Positions 9,575-19,885 of a stretch of 64,000 nt of DNA are shown here, piece after piece. Source of the DNA: Nicotiana tabacum (lineage: Eukaryota > Streptophyta > Magnoliopsida > Solanales > Solanaceae); assembly GCF_000715075.1 (NCBI RefSeq), contig NC_134102.1:104213501-104277500 (forward strand), in the 5' to 3' direction. Every line of letters starts with the position of its first letter. Positions within the stretch are counted from its first letter, which is position 1. The position numbers and the translations under genes were made by a program. The notes below the pieces were generated by a model that was given only the letters and a program-made list of their open reading frames with translations, was not told the DNA's origin and made no database searches.

Positions 9575-11393
9575 TCATTTAAAATGAATAACTGCCACCA
9601 CGTGACCATCATCAACCTTTCCCAAATAATTCTTCACCTGGTGACCATTGACTCAGAATACCTCGTCATTTTTGTTCTTCAAGTCCAATGCACCAAAAGG
9701 CGTTACACCCACAATTTCAAAAGGACCACTCCATTTAGATTTCAGCTTTCCGGAAAACATTTTCAACCATGAGTTAAACAACAAAACAAGATCGCCCACC
9801 TTGTACTCCCTGTTTTGAATGTATTTGTCATGGAGGTATTTCATCGTCTCTTTGTACAAGGACGAACTTGCATAGGCATGGTACCCGTAAGTTAGCAGCA
9901 GCAACCCAATCGAGATTCAATTTATTTAAAGCCCACATGGCTTTGTGCTCAAGTTCCACCGGAAGATGACAAGCTTTTCCAAATACCAACCGGTATGGAG
10001 ACATCCCGATAGGAGTTTTGAAAGCAGTCCTATAAGGCCATAGTGTATCATCAAGCTTCTTTGACCAATCTGTCTGCTTAGCATTCACTGTTTTGGACTT
10101 GATACTCTTTATCTCCCGGTTGGAGACTTCTACTTGATCGCTAGCTTATGGATTATAGGGAGTCGTAACTTTATGAGTGACACCATACTTGCTAAGCAAA
10201 GTGTCAAAAGCCTTGTTTCAAAAATGCGACCCCCCATCTCTTATGATAGCCCGCGGAGTACCAAATCTTGTGAAAATATTCTTCTTCAAGAACGCCACCA
10301 CACTTCTCATTTCATTGTTGGGTAGAGCAATGGCCTCAACCCATTTAGACATATAATCAATCGCGACCAAGATGTAGGTGTTTCCACAAGAACTCACAAA
10401 AGGACCCATGAATTCAATACCCCACACATCAAATATATCAATCTCCAAAATGGTAATGAGAGGAATTTTAATATTCTTTGAGATTCCACCGGCCCGTTGA
10501 CATTCATCACATCTTTTTACCATATCACTTGCATCTTTGTAAAGAGTGTGGAAATAGAACCCGTAACTCAACACTTTGGCCGCCGTTCTTTCTCTGCCAT
10601 GGTGACTACCATAAGTCGAAGAATGGAAAGCCTCAAGAATATCTCTTTGCTCTTCATCCGACACACATCTTCTAATTACCTTATCCGTGCAAATCCGGAA
10701 AAGGTATGGCTCGTCCCAGTAATAATCTTTACAATCCCGTTTGAGCTTCTTCCTTTGATTTGAAGAGAACTCATCCGGGATGATTCCACACACAAGGAAG
10801 TTTGCTAGATCCGCGAAACATGGCACCTCCTTCTTTGAGAGAGCCAAGAGTTGCTCATCGGGGAAGGAGTCATTAATTTCAAGGCCATCATGCGGCCTCC
10901 CCTCCTCCTCTAAATGAGACAAGTGGTACGCCACTTGATTTTCACTCCCTTTTCGGTCTTGGATATCAATATCAAACTTCTGCAACAATAGCACCCACCT
11001 CATCAACTGAGCTTTTGAATCTTTCTTGCTCATAAGATAGCAAAGTTCCGCATGATCCGTATGAACAATAACCTTTGCACCCATCAAGTATGGGCGGAAC
11101 TTCTCAATTGCAAACACAATGGCAAGAAGCTCTTTCTCTGTAACGGTGTAATTGTGTTGGGCATCATTCATGGTCTTACTATCATAGTAGACCAGATGAA
11201 AAATCTTGTTAATACGTTGCCCCAAAACTGCTCCAACCGCTACATTACTAGCATCGCACATGAGCTCAAACGGGATACTCCAATTAGGAGCGGTGATAAT
11301 GGGAGTGGATGTCAACTTGAACTTTAGCAATTTAAAGGCTCTCATGCAATCGTCATTGAAGTCAAACATAGTATTTTCTCTAAGAGTTTGCAC
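9575..11393 (-). pseudogene. Athila pol: RNase H and integrase
   Basis: Read from 11393 leftwards. RNase H has [31 protein letters not shown] and [14 protein letters not shown], but the last acidic site reads [10 protein letters not shown] where Asp is usual. The integrase zinc domain follows ([17 protein letters not shown] to CDECQRAGG), then [10 protein letters not shown] (usual first Asp is Glu), IIRDGGSHF (second Asp) and [11 protein letters not shown] (Glu). A stop lies after GGSHF (10218), and the rest continues at 10088-9828 and, after a frameshift, 9904-9653. The C-terminal domain includes DLVLLFNSWLKMFSGKLKSKW. The frame ends with HFK and a stop at 9575-9577. Catalytically dead. Confidence 0.9.
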
Positions 11394-12121
11394 AATGTAT
11401 GTCCTAAGAAACTACGCACGCCTTTCACCGAAGTTGGAGGTGGAAGTTTAGAAATTACCTCTATCTTTGCCTTGTAAACCTCTATGCCATTCTTTAAAAT
11501 TTTGTGGCCAAGGACAATGCCTTCCTTGACCATGAAATGACATTTCTCTCAATTTAGCATCAAGTTCATTTCTTCACACCTTGCCAATACTTTATCCAAA
11601 TTATCCAAGCAATCATCAAAGGAATTCTCGACCACCGAGAAGTCATCCATGAAGATTTCAAGGTATTCCTAGACCATATCCGTAAATATCGCCATCATAC
11701 ACCTTTGAAAAGTCATCGGTGCATTACATAAGCCAAATGGCATCCGCTTGAAAGCGAAAGTACCATAAGGACATGTGAAAGTTGTTTTCTCTTGATCTTC
11801 CGGAGCAATAACAATTTGGTTGTAGCCCGAATATCCATCTAGAAAGCAATAGAAATCACGGTCGGCCAACCTATCAAGCATTTGGTCAAGGAAGGGAAGT
11901 GGAAAATAATCCTTCCTAGTGACTTTGTTTAGCTTGCGATAGTCCATACACACTCTCCACCTGATCATCGTTCTTGTGGGAATCAACTCATTCTTGTCAT
12001 TGGTGACCACCGTCATGCCCCACTTCTTTGGGACACATTGCACCGGAGAAGTCCACGAACTATCAGAGATGGGGTAGACAACCCCGGCATCCAACCATTT
12101 GATAATCTCCATTTTGACCAC
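11342..12121 (-). pseudogene. Athila pol: reverse transcriptase
   Basis: Starts at 12121 with MVKMEIIKWLDAGVVYPISD and contains the Athila-type insertion before WRVCMDYRKLNKVTRKDYFP. It continues through FCFLDGYSGYNQI-like sequence and FAFKRMPFGLCNAP to a stop near 11669. The catalytic box FMDD follows at about 11641-11652, past that stop, and the thumb region continues in another frame (11533-11342, EGIVLGHKILKNGIEVYKAKIEVI). The catalytic residues are readable, but stops and frameshifts prevent a full product. Confidence 0.92.
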
Positions 12122-12213
12122 GTCTTACATAGCTTCATTAAGCCTCCTTTGATGTTCAATAGATGGTTTGACATACTCCTCCAAGTTAATCTTGTGCATG
12201 CAAAATGAGGGGC

Positions 12214-12621
12214 TTATTCCCCGAATATCCGCCAAAGTCCACCCAATAGCCTTTTTCTCTTGTGGAGCACCGCCAATGTAGAGTCAACCTGCACATTAGT
12301 CAAACAAGAGGACAGAATAACCGGTAAAGTAAAGCAAAGACCAAGAAATTCATACCGAAGATGTGGAGGCAATGGCTTCAACTCCAAGGTAGGAGGCTCT
12401 TCAATTGAAGGCTTTGTATGAGGAGTTTTCCTATTTTCAAGATCCAAGGAAAGTTTCTGAGGTGCATAGTTGTACGACCCTATCCCTTGCAAAGAATTCA
12501 CACATTCCATGAAGCCATCCATCTCGTCATCATCAAAGTTGAACAAGACGGCCTCCAACATATCACCCACATTAATCGTGGCACTCGTATCATCAATAAT
12601 CACTTCGGTTACCAAATCCAC
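12214..12621 (-). pseudogene. Athila pol: region between protease and RT
   Basis: A 135-residue frame with many acidic and proline residues (SLDLENRKTPHTKPSIEEPPTLELKPLPPHLRYEFLG). The LELKPLPPHLRYEFLG stretch is the typical spacer just before RT in Athila polyproteins. It is out of frame with the protease (stop at about 12640) and with RT. Confidence 0.8.
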
Positions 12622-12639
12622 GAAAGAACATACTTCATT

Positions 12640-13594
12640 TCAATTTGGTTGCTGCATAGATTTGCACACGTGGAATACCACCTTTTCATCAGCCACCCAG
12701 AAAGTGAGTTCTCCGGCTTCTACATCAACAATAGCCTTCACCGTAGCAAGGAAAGGTCTTCCAAGAATAATCGGCACCTCATAGTCTACTTCACAATCAA
12801 GAATAATAAAATACGTCGGAAGAATGAACTTATCAACACGAACCAATACATCTTCAATCACTCCTAACGGTATCTTCATTGTACGAACAGCCATTTGTAA
12901 TCTCATAGATGTGGGTCTTGGTTGCCCAATTCCCAAGGTCTTGAAAACTAAATAGGGCATCAAATTGGTGCTCGCCCCAAGATCACAAAGAGCTTTAGCA
13001 AACTCAGCACTTCCAATGGTACAAGGGATTGTAAAAGCAAAGCGATCTTCTAATTTAGGAGCCATCCGATGCACAATTGCACTCACTTGATGTGTGACTT
13101 TGATAGTTTCAGAATTCATCGACTGCTTCTTTGTCACCAAATCCTTCATAAACTTTGCATAACCAGGCATGTTCTCCAAGGCTTCAACTAATGGCACATT
13201 TATCGAGAGACTCTTCATCATGTCAATGAACTTTTTGAATTGATTCTCGCCATTTTTCTTGGCGAGCCTTTGAGCATATGGAGGAGGGGGCTTAGGCAAT
13301 GGTGCCTTAGCCTTTTGCACTAGCGGTTCCGGTAAGTCAATAACATGATCCCTAGATGGGTTCACTTCCTCTAAAGTCTCCTCCACAATGTCATAAATAT
13401 CAATCCACACTTCATCATTTGCATGCACCACATTGTTCGGGATCTCTTCTTCTTCTACCACTTGCTCATCATCCACAAGTTGTTTTTGACTTAACGTGGG
13501 TGCATTCCCACCTCTTTGACTTCTTGTAGTAACGAACATGGCATGCCCCATATTGTTACCACCCTTTGGGTTCACCACCGTTTCACTTGGTAGT
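12640..13594 (-). pseudogene. Athila gag-pol: protease region
   Basis: The frame is open from the insertion point of the nested element (13594) to 12640. It begins LPSETVVNPKGGNNMG, the usual Athila gag-to-protease junction. After a proline-rich PLPKPPPPYAQRLAKK linker comes the aspartic protease: ALCDLGASTNLMPYLVFKTLGIG holds the active-site Asp in DLGAS (DTG/DSG in most proteases), and VPIILGRPFLATVKAIVDVEAGELTF is the C-terminal ILGRPFL motif. It cuts the polyprotein. The N-terminal part is split off at 19886 by the nested element. Confidence 0.9.
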
Positions 13595-13787
13595 TGATGT
13601 TTGGCATATTTTGATATGTGTTGATGTTACTTTACCCATGTTTTAACCACTTCTTGATGTTATTTGATCTTTAAAATTCCCAACATGGTTTAATTATTGG
13701 TTTTATGACTAATTAAGTTATGTGTGACGATTTAAGGTGTTTGGAGTGCAAAATATGAAGAAAAGGTGGTCTAGCCAGAGGAAGAAG

Positions 13788-14029
13788 GGTTGGATGCGTC
13801 GCATCCAACCTAGAAAAACTACATCTTTCGTGCACCCTTAGCAGTGAAGTCGGCCCATAGCGTCCGCCATAGCATCCGAGACTGGGAAGTAGAAGAGAAG
13901 GGTGGATGCGTCGCGTCCACCCTCACATGCAAAGTTAAGAAATGGAGGAACAAAGGGTGGATGCGAAGCATCCACCCTAGCATGCGAAGCTGAGAAGTGG
14001 AGGACGAGGTGGATGCGACGCATCCACCT
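13788..14029. repeat. Four CGCATCC palindromes in U3 of the nested element
   Basis: Inverted repeats with nearly no loop: 13788-13810 (GGTTGGATGCG T then its complement), 13900-13922 (one mismatch), 13955-13977 (10-bp arms, 3-nt loop) and 14007-14029 (11-bp arms, 1-nt loop). They lie 70-310 bp upstream of the TATA box and are repeated 4817 bp to the right in the other LTR. Confidence 0.9.
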
Positions 14030-14098
14030 TAGCATCAATCCCTGAAGCCGATTTGGACTAGGAATAGGAGAGCTTTGGCCCACGACTTTTGTACGCAA

Positions 14099-14105
14099 TA
14101 TATAA
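14099..14105 (+). promoter_or_regulatory. TATA box, nested element 5' LTR
   Basis: TATATAA in the context GCAATATATAAGC, downstream of the palindrome cluster. The equivalent in the 3' LTR is at 18916-18922. Confidence 0.75.
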
Positions 14106-14999
14106 GCTAAAAACGCCTCTTTTAGGTTATCTAACATATTGGGAAGAGGAAAAAAGCCACGACAAAGCTGTGGAGGCCGGAATTCATCAAGTTCCATCTT
14201 TCTCCCACCAAACTTAGTAATTTTTATGTTTCTTTGTATGATTTGTTGTTTGGCTACCATGTCTATATGGAGCTAAACTTCACGTTCTAGGGTTGTGGTT
14301 CTTTCATGACTATTGTTATTCGGATATTGATTTTGACTTCTTGATTTATCATATTAGTTTATTTATTCAATCTTGCACTTAATTATTTAATTGCTTGATC
14401 ACCAATTGAATATTATCTACGAATCTAGAATTGAACTCGAAAGTGGGAATTCTATATTGCATATAGGATTGAGTAGGGCAAGTTCTTGAACTCGGGCATC
14501 GGGGAACGGATTCGTAGTTAGGATAGACATATACCTAATTGCCTTGCTTGGTTGATTTACAGGAATTATAAATGCGTTCTTGTTGATTCTAACTCCATAG
14601 ACATATAGGCGTTAGGTTAGCTTGAATAGGCGAGTAAGAACTCGACAGATTCTTATGAGCATTAACCCTGTCAACCAATAAGCTAGATAAATTAGTCGGT
14701 CAATTCAATTGAAGAATACAATAGGATTGTTAGATAGCCCATAACCCTAGATCGTTTTCATTACATTGATATTATTAAAATCTGCTCTTTCTCTGTTCAA
14801 AGTTTATTATTTATATTTTTCTTATTTAATTAGTTTAGAATAAAATATTTTTAGATTTAATTCTTGTTTAGATAATTGGGATAGTCTAATTTAGTTAATA
14901 GTTAATCATAAGTCCTCCTGGGTTCGACATCCGACTTTAGTCACTTTATTACTTGACGACCGCGTATACTTGCGTGTGCGTTTGGCTGCAACAAGTTTT

Positions 15000-15017
15000 T
15001 GGCGCCGTTGCCGGGGA
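15000..15017 (+). other. Primer-binding site, tRNA-Asp type
   Basis: TGGCGCCGTTGCCGGGGA, complementary over 18 nt to the 3' end of plant tRNA-Asp as known for Athila elements. It starts six bases after the LTR end. A second copy follows the 3' LTR at 19817-19834. Confidence 0.9.
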
Positions 15018-15114
15018 CTTAGAAATTTGCTATTTTTCTAGATTAGACATTTTTTTTATCTATTCATGTTTTTTTATTATTTTATTTTAGTTAGTATTTT
15101 TTATTTATTTTAGC

Positions 15115-16306
15115 ATGGCATCTTGGAATAAAAATTGTTCGAATGATGGTTATTCTTATTTTGATGATCCTTGTCCATATTGTGGAGGACCCCACTGGTG
15201 GAAAAATTGTCAGAATGTTCCCAGGAGCGAGTTGTGCGCACAATCTCAATCCTTTGAGTGGAATATTTGTAATATGTGTGGTGGTCAAGATGGCCATTGG
15301 GATGGTTGTCCTAATTTTGTTCATCCTTCTCTGAGCCCTTATTATGATCTTTCTAATGATATTTCTGAGTTTGATAGGGGCAATGAAGTGCAGGATATGG
15401 AGCCTGATGCATATATTAGGGATATTCTGAGGCAAGTAGCAGAGCAACAGGATGAACTCAAAAAAGATATGAAAAGAATGAGGGCAGCAATCACAAGAAT
15501 GAAGGCCAATATGGAAGAATTGAATGAAGAGAGCGAGTACCAGCAAGAGAAATTTTTTGAAAAAAGAGGAGATTTTGAGCCAAACTTGGCTGGCAGAACA
15601 GGCTGAAAAGTTAGAAATATATGAAGCTCAACATGAGGAACTTACTGATGGGATGAGACACTTTATAGAGGGAAGATCTAAACTGGGACAAGGGATCTAT
15701 AAATTTGTCACTACTATTCACGACTTGCAAGATAAATTAAATGCAAAGGTTGTTGCGTCTATCGCCCAACAAAATAGTAATGAGTTGTCAGAAGCTGAAA
15801 AGGAGCTTATACGCCAAATTGAGGAGCTAAAAGTGGAGAGCCAATCATTCGAGCATATTTCTGTTGATGATGCCCATGTTGAGAAAAGTACACTAGAGCC
15901 ATGCGAGGTAGCAGATAATGTTATATTTGAAGACTCTAATGTGTGCACATATGAGGATATAAATAGTAATACAATTCTAAAGTTGGGGCGTGTTGGTCCT
16001 CATTCTAAATATTTTTCGACATTGTATTTGGATGATGACATGGAAATCGAGTCATCTAAGCCTTTGGAGGAGTCAATGGAAGAGGAACATGATGCCTATA
16101 TTTTTGAATTTGTCATGCCAAAAAGCAAAAAATACAATCCTCATCTAAAGGCCGAGAAGTGTAGAGTGAAAAATTTATTACTTGGCCTGGTTATCTTTGT
16201 AGCCCCACCACTGGAGCATAGCCGCAAACTGGATGCCATGTTAGGGGCTCAATTCATAAGTTCGAGGTGGAGGCAAAAAGTGGTTCACGTCGTGCCGCTA
16301 CGTTAA
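15115..16306 (+). CDS. Zinc-knuckle/coiled-coil protein of unknown function (one frameshift)
   Basis: The start ATG at 15115 is about 100 bp after the PBS. The first frame (15115-15606) encodes MASWNKNCSNDGYSYFDDP and two knuckle-like clusters, CPYCGGPHWWKNC and CNMCGGQDGHWDGC, then an acidic helix with heptads (VAEQQDELKKDMKRMRAA). The second frame (from about 15550 to the stop at 16304-16306) continues the coiled coil (LEIYEAQHEELTDGM, SEAEKELIRQIEELKVES), an acidic region and a basic C-terminus. A single-base shift near 15560 joins them. There is no retroviral gag core, protease or polymerase. It might act like gag (RNA binding by the knuckles) and be packaged with Athila proteins; I do not recognise the family. 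The stop codon lies inside the conserved Athila block at 16300. Confidence 0.7.
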
Positions 16307-16333
16307 ATCAGGCGCTTGTTGGGAGGCAACCCA
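16300..16333 (+). other. Conserved Athila block after the ORF, nested element
   Basis: ACGTTAAATCAGGCGCTT followed by GTTGGGAGGCAACCCA, matching 9520-9552 of the host Athila on the other strand. The second half can fold (TGGG/CCCA). The ORF stop TAA is within it. Confidence 0.7.
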
Positions 16334-18373
16334 GCGTTACTGCTTTCTTTTATTTTTGTTTACTTTTTATTTTATTTTATTTTTATTATTTTGTAGTATT
16401 TATTTTTATTTTGAAGGATTATGAGCATAGGAAGCAAAGCCATTAGAAGAGTGCAAAAGCGAGCTAGATGGTGAGGACTAAGTGTGGGGTGCCCACACAA
16501 AGGACGATGCCTGGGGGAAGTCTGAGTACCTCGTGAGCCGCTATTGCTTCGGCCTTTGGCCTACCAGGGAGTCTCGTTTACCCTCTTATTATTTATAATG
16601 TGCATTGAGGACATTGTAAAATTTTAAGTGTGGGGTGAGGAGATCGTTTGGATGAGTTTCTGTGCTATTTTAGCTTAGTTGTAGTACTCATTCTTAAGTG
16701 TAGTAGCTTTTGTGAAAAAAAAAAGAAATTAAAAAAAAAACGAAAAAGTAGAAAAATTGGACTTTTCCCGACGATTGATCTCCTAGACAGTTTTCTTGAG
16801 GGATTAAAGTCTAAACAAAAATTCAAAATATGTCTTTTAGCTTTCTTTAGGTAGTAATAATCCCCTGTGGTTTTTTTTTGTGCCTCGGTTCTTTTCCATG
16901 GGATGTAGTTTGAACCGGGTAGTTTTTTCTTTCTGAGTAGATTAGGAATTTAGGGAATAAAAGGAGCAAGAATGATGAACCTAGGCGCCCTTGACTTGTT
17001 TGATAGTAACATATTTATACTTTCGCATGTGTAGTATCTTCTGTATGATTTGAATTTATTGATGATGCCTTGTTAAATTGGATAGCATGTTTTGTGGCGC
17101 CTATGTCTCGTTTACATGACTTATGTTCACCTTGTGTTTAATATTTAATATCTCGTGGCTCCGTGAATACTTGCATTGCTTGAGAGTCGGAATGTGATCG
17201 TCCTTAGTGAGTCATGTGCCATGTGTGGTGAGGTTTTTTGTGTTGTCCATGTATTGTACTTGTGTCTAGAACTTACCCGGTATGTGAGTTGAAGCAAAAT
17301 TTTAGGTGATGCTCGGTTTGAAAAATGATTTTAGGATTTCTTTGATCTTTTTGAGCTTATTGCTTATCACAAATAAAATCTATCCCTAGTTAACCCTTTT
17401 GAGCCTGTAGACCTTTTATTTGGTACCCACATTACAAGCCTATACCCTTTTTATTCTTAATTGACATTGTTTTGATCCTTTTACCTCTTAAAGCACTTTA
17501 ATTGTTAGATGAGCGCTAAAAGAAGTAAGAAGGGACTAAGTGTGGGGTGACTTTTGAGTGGAACCAATGAAAGAAAGAAGGGTGCACTTATTTTGTAAAA
17601 TAATACACCACTAGCGGAAATTGAAAGAAAAAAAAGAGAAAAATCTGGAAAAAAAAAAGAAAGAAAAATATAAATGAATAAATTGTTATCTTGTTCTTGC
17701 TAGTGGGTATGAACTAAAGTAGTGCTTAAAGAAAAAGGGACTGTATTGGGGGTGATATTGTTTGTGAAATTGAAGTGGGGTTGAAGAAAAAAAATGCTTA
17801 AAGTAATTTTGTGATATATTAAAGTGCTTAGGAGGGTGAGTCACTATTCCTTAAATATATCCTACCCGTCCCTTAGCCCACATTACAACCATGAAAAAGT
17901 CCTAATTGATTTTAGATCGAGCGAGCTTACATTAGTAGAGATTTACATTAAGGGCAAGCCTATGGTACTAATTTCATGCATGTGACTTCTTTGTGAGAGT
18001 GAGCGATTTTCTTTGATATATGTGAGTCATTAAAATATATTTGATCATGAGATTCGAATGTGTGGATTGAACTTGCTCTCTTGTTCTTGTTGTGAGGGCA
18101 CATGGTTTCACGAGGGATAGGTAACGTTATTAGACTTCTCTATGATGTTGGGTGTTCAAGCCATGAGTGCATAGTGACATTGAGTCGGTTTTTGAGGTTA
18201 GGATTGTTGTGAGCATGTTGTCTTTGTTCGAATATTTTTAAAGAATGGCATAAGTAAAGGGAAGGGTATGTGATGCATAGCCTAGAGCCTAATTGTTGCA
18301 AATAACCACGCTCATAGGTGCAGTGTGCTTTGAATGATAAGAGCTTAATTTTGTTTCGTCTATTATAGGATGG
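16334..18373 (+). other. Long 3' non-coding region of the nested element
   Basis: About 2 kb without a credible ORF. It contains three copies of TAAGTGTGGGGT (16479-16490, 16625-16636, 17537-17548) identical to the core of the functional polypurine tract at 18398-18409, plus several A/G-rich runs (16715-16750, 17625-17670). Confidence 0.7.
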
Positions 18374-18411
18374 TTTGTTCGAGGACGAACAAAGGTTTAA
18401 GTGTGGGGTAG
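18374..18411 (+). promoter_or_regulatory. Hairpin and polypurine tract of the nested element
   Basis: A perfect inverted repeat, 8-nt arms TTTGTTCG/CGAACAAA around AGGA (18374-18393), then GGTTTAAGTGTGGGGTAG immediately before the LTR start at 18412. Confidence 0.85.
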
Positions 18412-19810
18412 TGATGTTTGGCATATTTCGATATGTGTTGATGTTACTTTACCCATGTTTTAACCACTTCTTGATGTTATTTGATCTTTAAAATTCCCAA
18501 CATGGTTTAATTATTGGTTTTATGACTAATTAAGTTATGTGTGACGATTTAAGGTGTTTGGAGTGCAAAATATGAAGAAAAGGTGGTCTAGCCAGAGGAA
18601 GAAGGGTTGGATGCGTCGCATCCAACCTAGAAAAACTACATCTTTCGTGCACCCGTAGCAGTGAAGTCGGCCCATAGCGTCCGCCATAGCATCCGAGACT
18701 GGGAAGTAGAAGAGAAGGGTGGATGCGTCGCGTCCACCCTCACATGCAAAGTTAAGAAATGGAGGAACAAAGGGTGGATGCGAAGCATCCACCCTAGCAT
18801 GCGAAGCTGAGAAGTGGAGGACGAGGTGGATGCGACGCATCCACCTTAGCATCAATCCCTGAAGCCGATTTGGACTTGGAATAGGAGAGCTTTGGCCCAC
18901 GACTTTTGTACGCAATATATAAGCTAAAAACGCCTCTTTTAGGTTATCTAACATATTGGGAAGAGGAAAAAAGCCACGACAAAGCTGTGGAGGCCGGAAT
19001 TCATCAAGTTCCATCTTTCTCCCACCAAACTTAGTAATTTTTATGTTTCTTTGTATGATTTGTTGTTTGGCTACTATGTCTATATGGAGCTAAACTTCAC
19101 GTTCTAGGGTTGTGGTTCTTTCATGACTATTGTTATTCGGATATTGATTTTGACTTCTTGATTTATCATATTAGTTTATTTATTCAATCTTGCACTTAAT
19201 TATTTAATTGCTTGATCACCAATTGAATATTATCTACGAATCTAGAATTGAACTCGAAAGTGGGAATTCTATATTGCATATAGGATTGAGTAGGGCAAGT
19301 TCTTGAACTCGGGCATCGGGGAACGGATTCGTAGTTAGGATAGACATATACCTAATTGCCTTGCTTGGTTGATTTACAGGAATTATAAATGCGTTCTTGT
19401 TGATTCTAACTCCATAGACATATAGGCGTTAGGTTAGCTTGAATAGGCGAGTAAGAACTCGACAGATTCTTATGAGCATTAACCCTGTCAACCAATAAGC
19501 TAGATAAATTAGTCGGTCAATTCAATTGAAGAATACAATAGGATTGTTAGATAGCCCATAACCCTAGATCGTTTTCATTACATTGATATCATTAAAATCT
19601 GCTCTTTCTCTGTTCAAAGTTTATTATTTATATTTTTCTTATTTAATTAGTTTAGAATAAAATATTTTTAGATTTAATTCTTGTTTAGATAATTGGGATA
19701 GTCTAATTTAGTTAATAGTTAATCATAAGTCCTCCTGGGTTCGACATCCGACTTTAGTCACTTTATTACTTGACGACCGCGTATACTTGCGTGTGCGTTT
19801 GGCTGCAACA
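18412..19810 (+). repeat. 3' LTR of the nested element
   Basis: 1399 bp, about 99.6% identical by eye to 13595-14993. Substitutions noted include T/C near position 18 of the LTR, T/G in CACCCTTAG/CACCCGTAG, A/T in GGACTAGG/GGACTTGG, C/T in GCTACCATG/GCTACTATG, and T/C in GATATTA/GATATCA. Such low divergence indicates a recent insertion. Confidence 0.93.
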
Positions 19811-19885
19811 AGTTTTTGGCGCCGTTGCCGGGGACTTAGAAATTTGCTATTTTTCTAGATTAGACATTTTTTTTATCTATTCATG
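19811..19885 (+). repeat. Extra copy of PBS and 5' leader after the 3' LTR
   Basis: Seventy-five bases identical or nearly so to 14994-15068: spacer, full PBS (19817-19834) and leader up to TCTATTCATG. A normal insertion would end at 19810 with a TSD. Confidence 0.88.

Larger units (their letters stand above)
13595..14993 (+). repeat. 5' LTR of the nested element
   Basis: Begins TGATGTTTGG and ends GCTGCAACA. It has four palindromes at 13788-14029, a TATATAA box at 14099-14105, and an R/U5 part of about 890 bp. It is 1399 bp, exactly the length of the 3' LTR. Confidence 0.93.
13595..19885 (+). mobile_element. Young non-autonomous Athila-like retrotransposon nested in Athila gag
   Basis: Two 1399-bp LTRs (13595-14993, 18412-19810) differ at only about five positions I could find. 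Between them are a perfect 18-nt tRNA-Asp PBS, one ORF of about 395 codons broken by a single shift, no protease/RT/integrase, and a polypurine tract. The PBS and the block at 16300-16333 tie it to Athila, so it probably used enzymes from an autonomous Athila relative. It splits the Athila reading frame between 13594 and 19886. There is no TSD: homology to the 5' end continues for 75 bp past the right LTR, and a stretch of Athila gag is missing. Confidence 0.88.
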
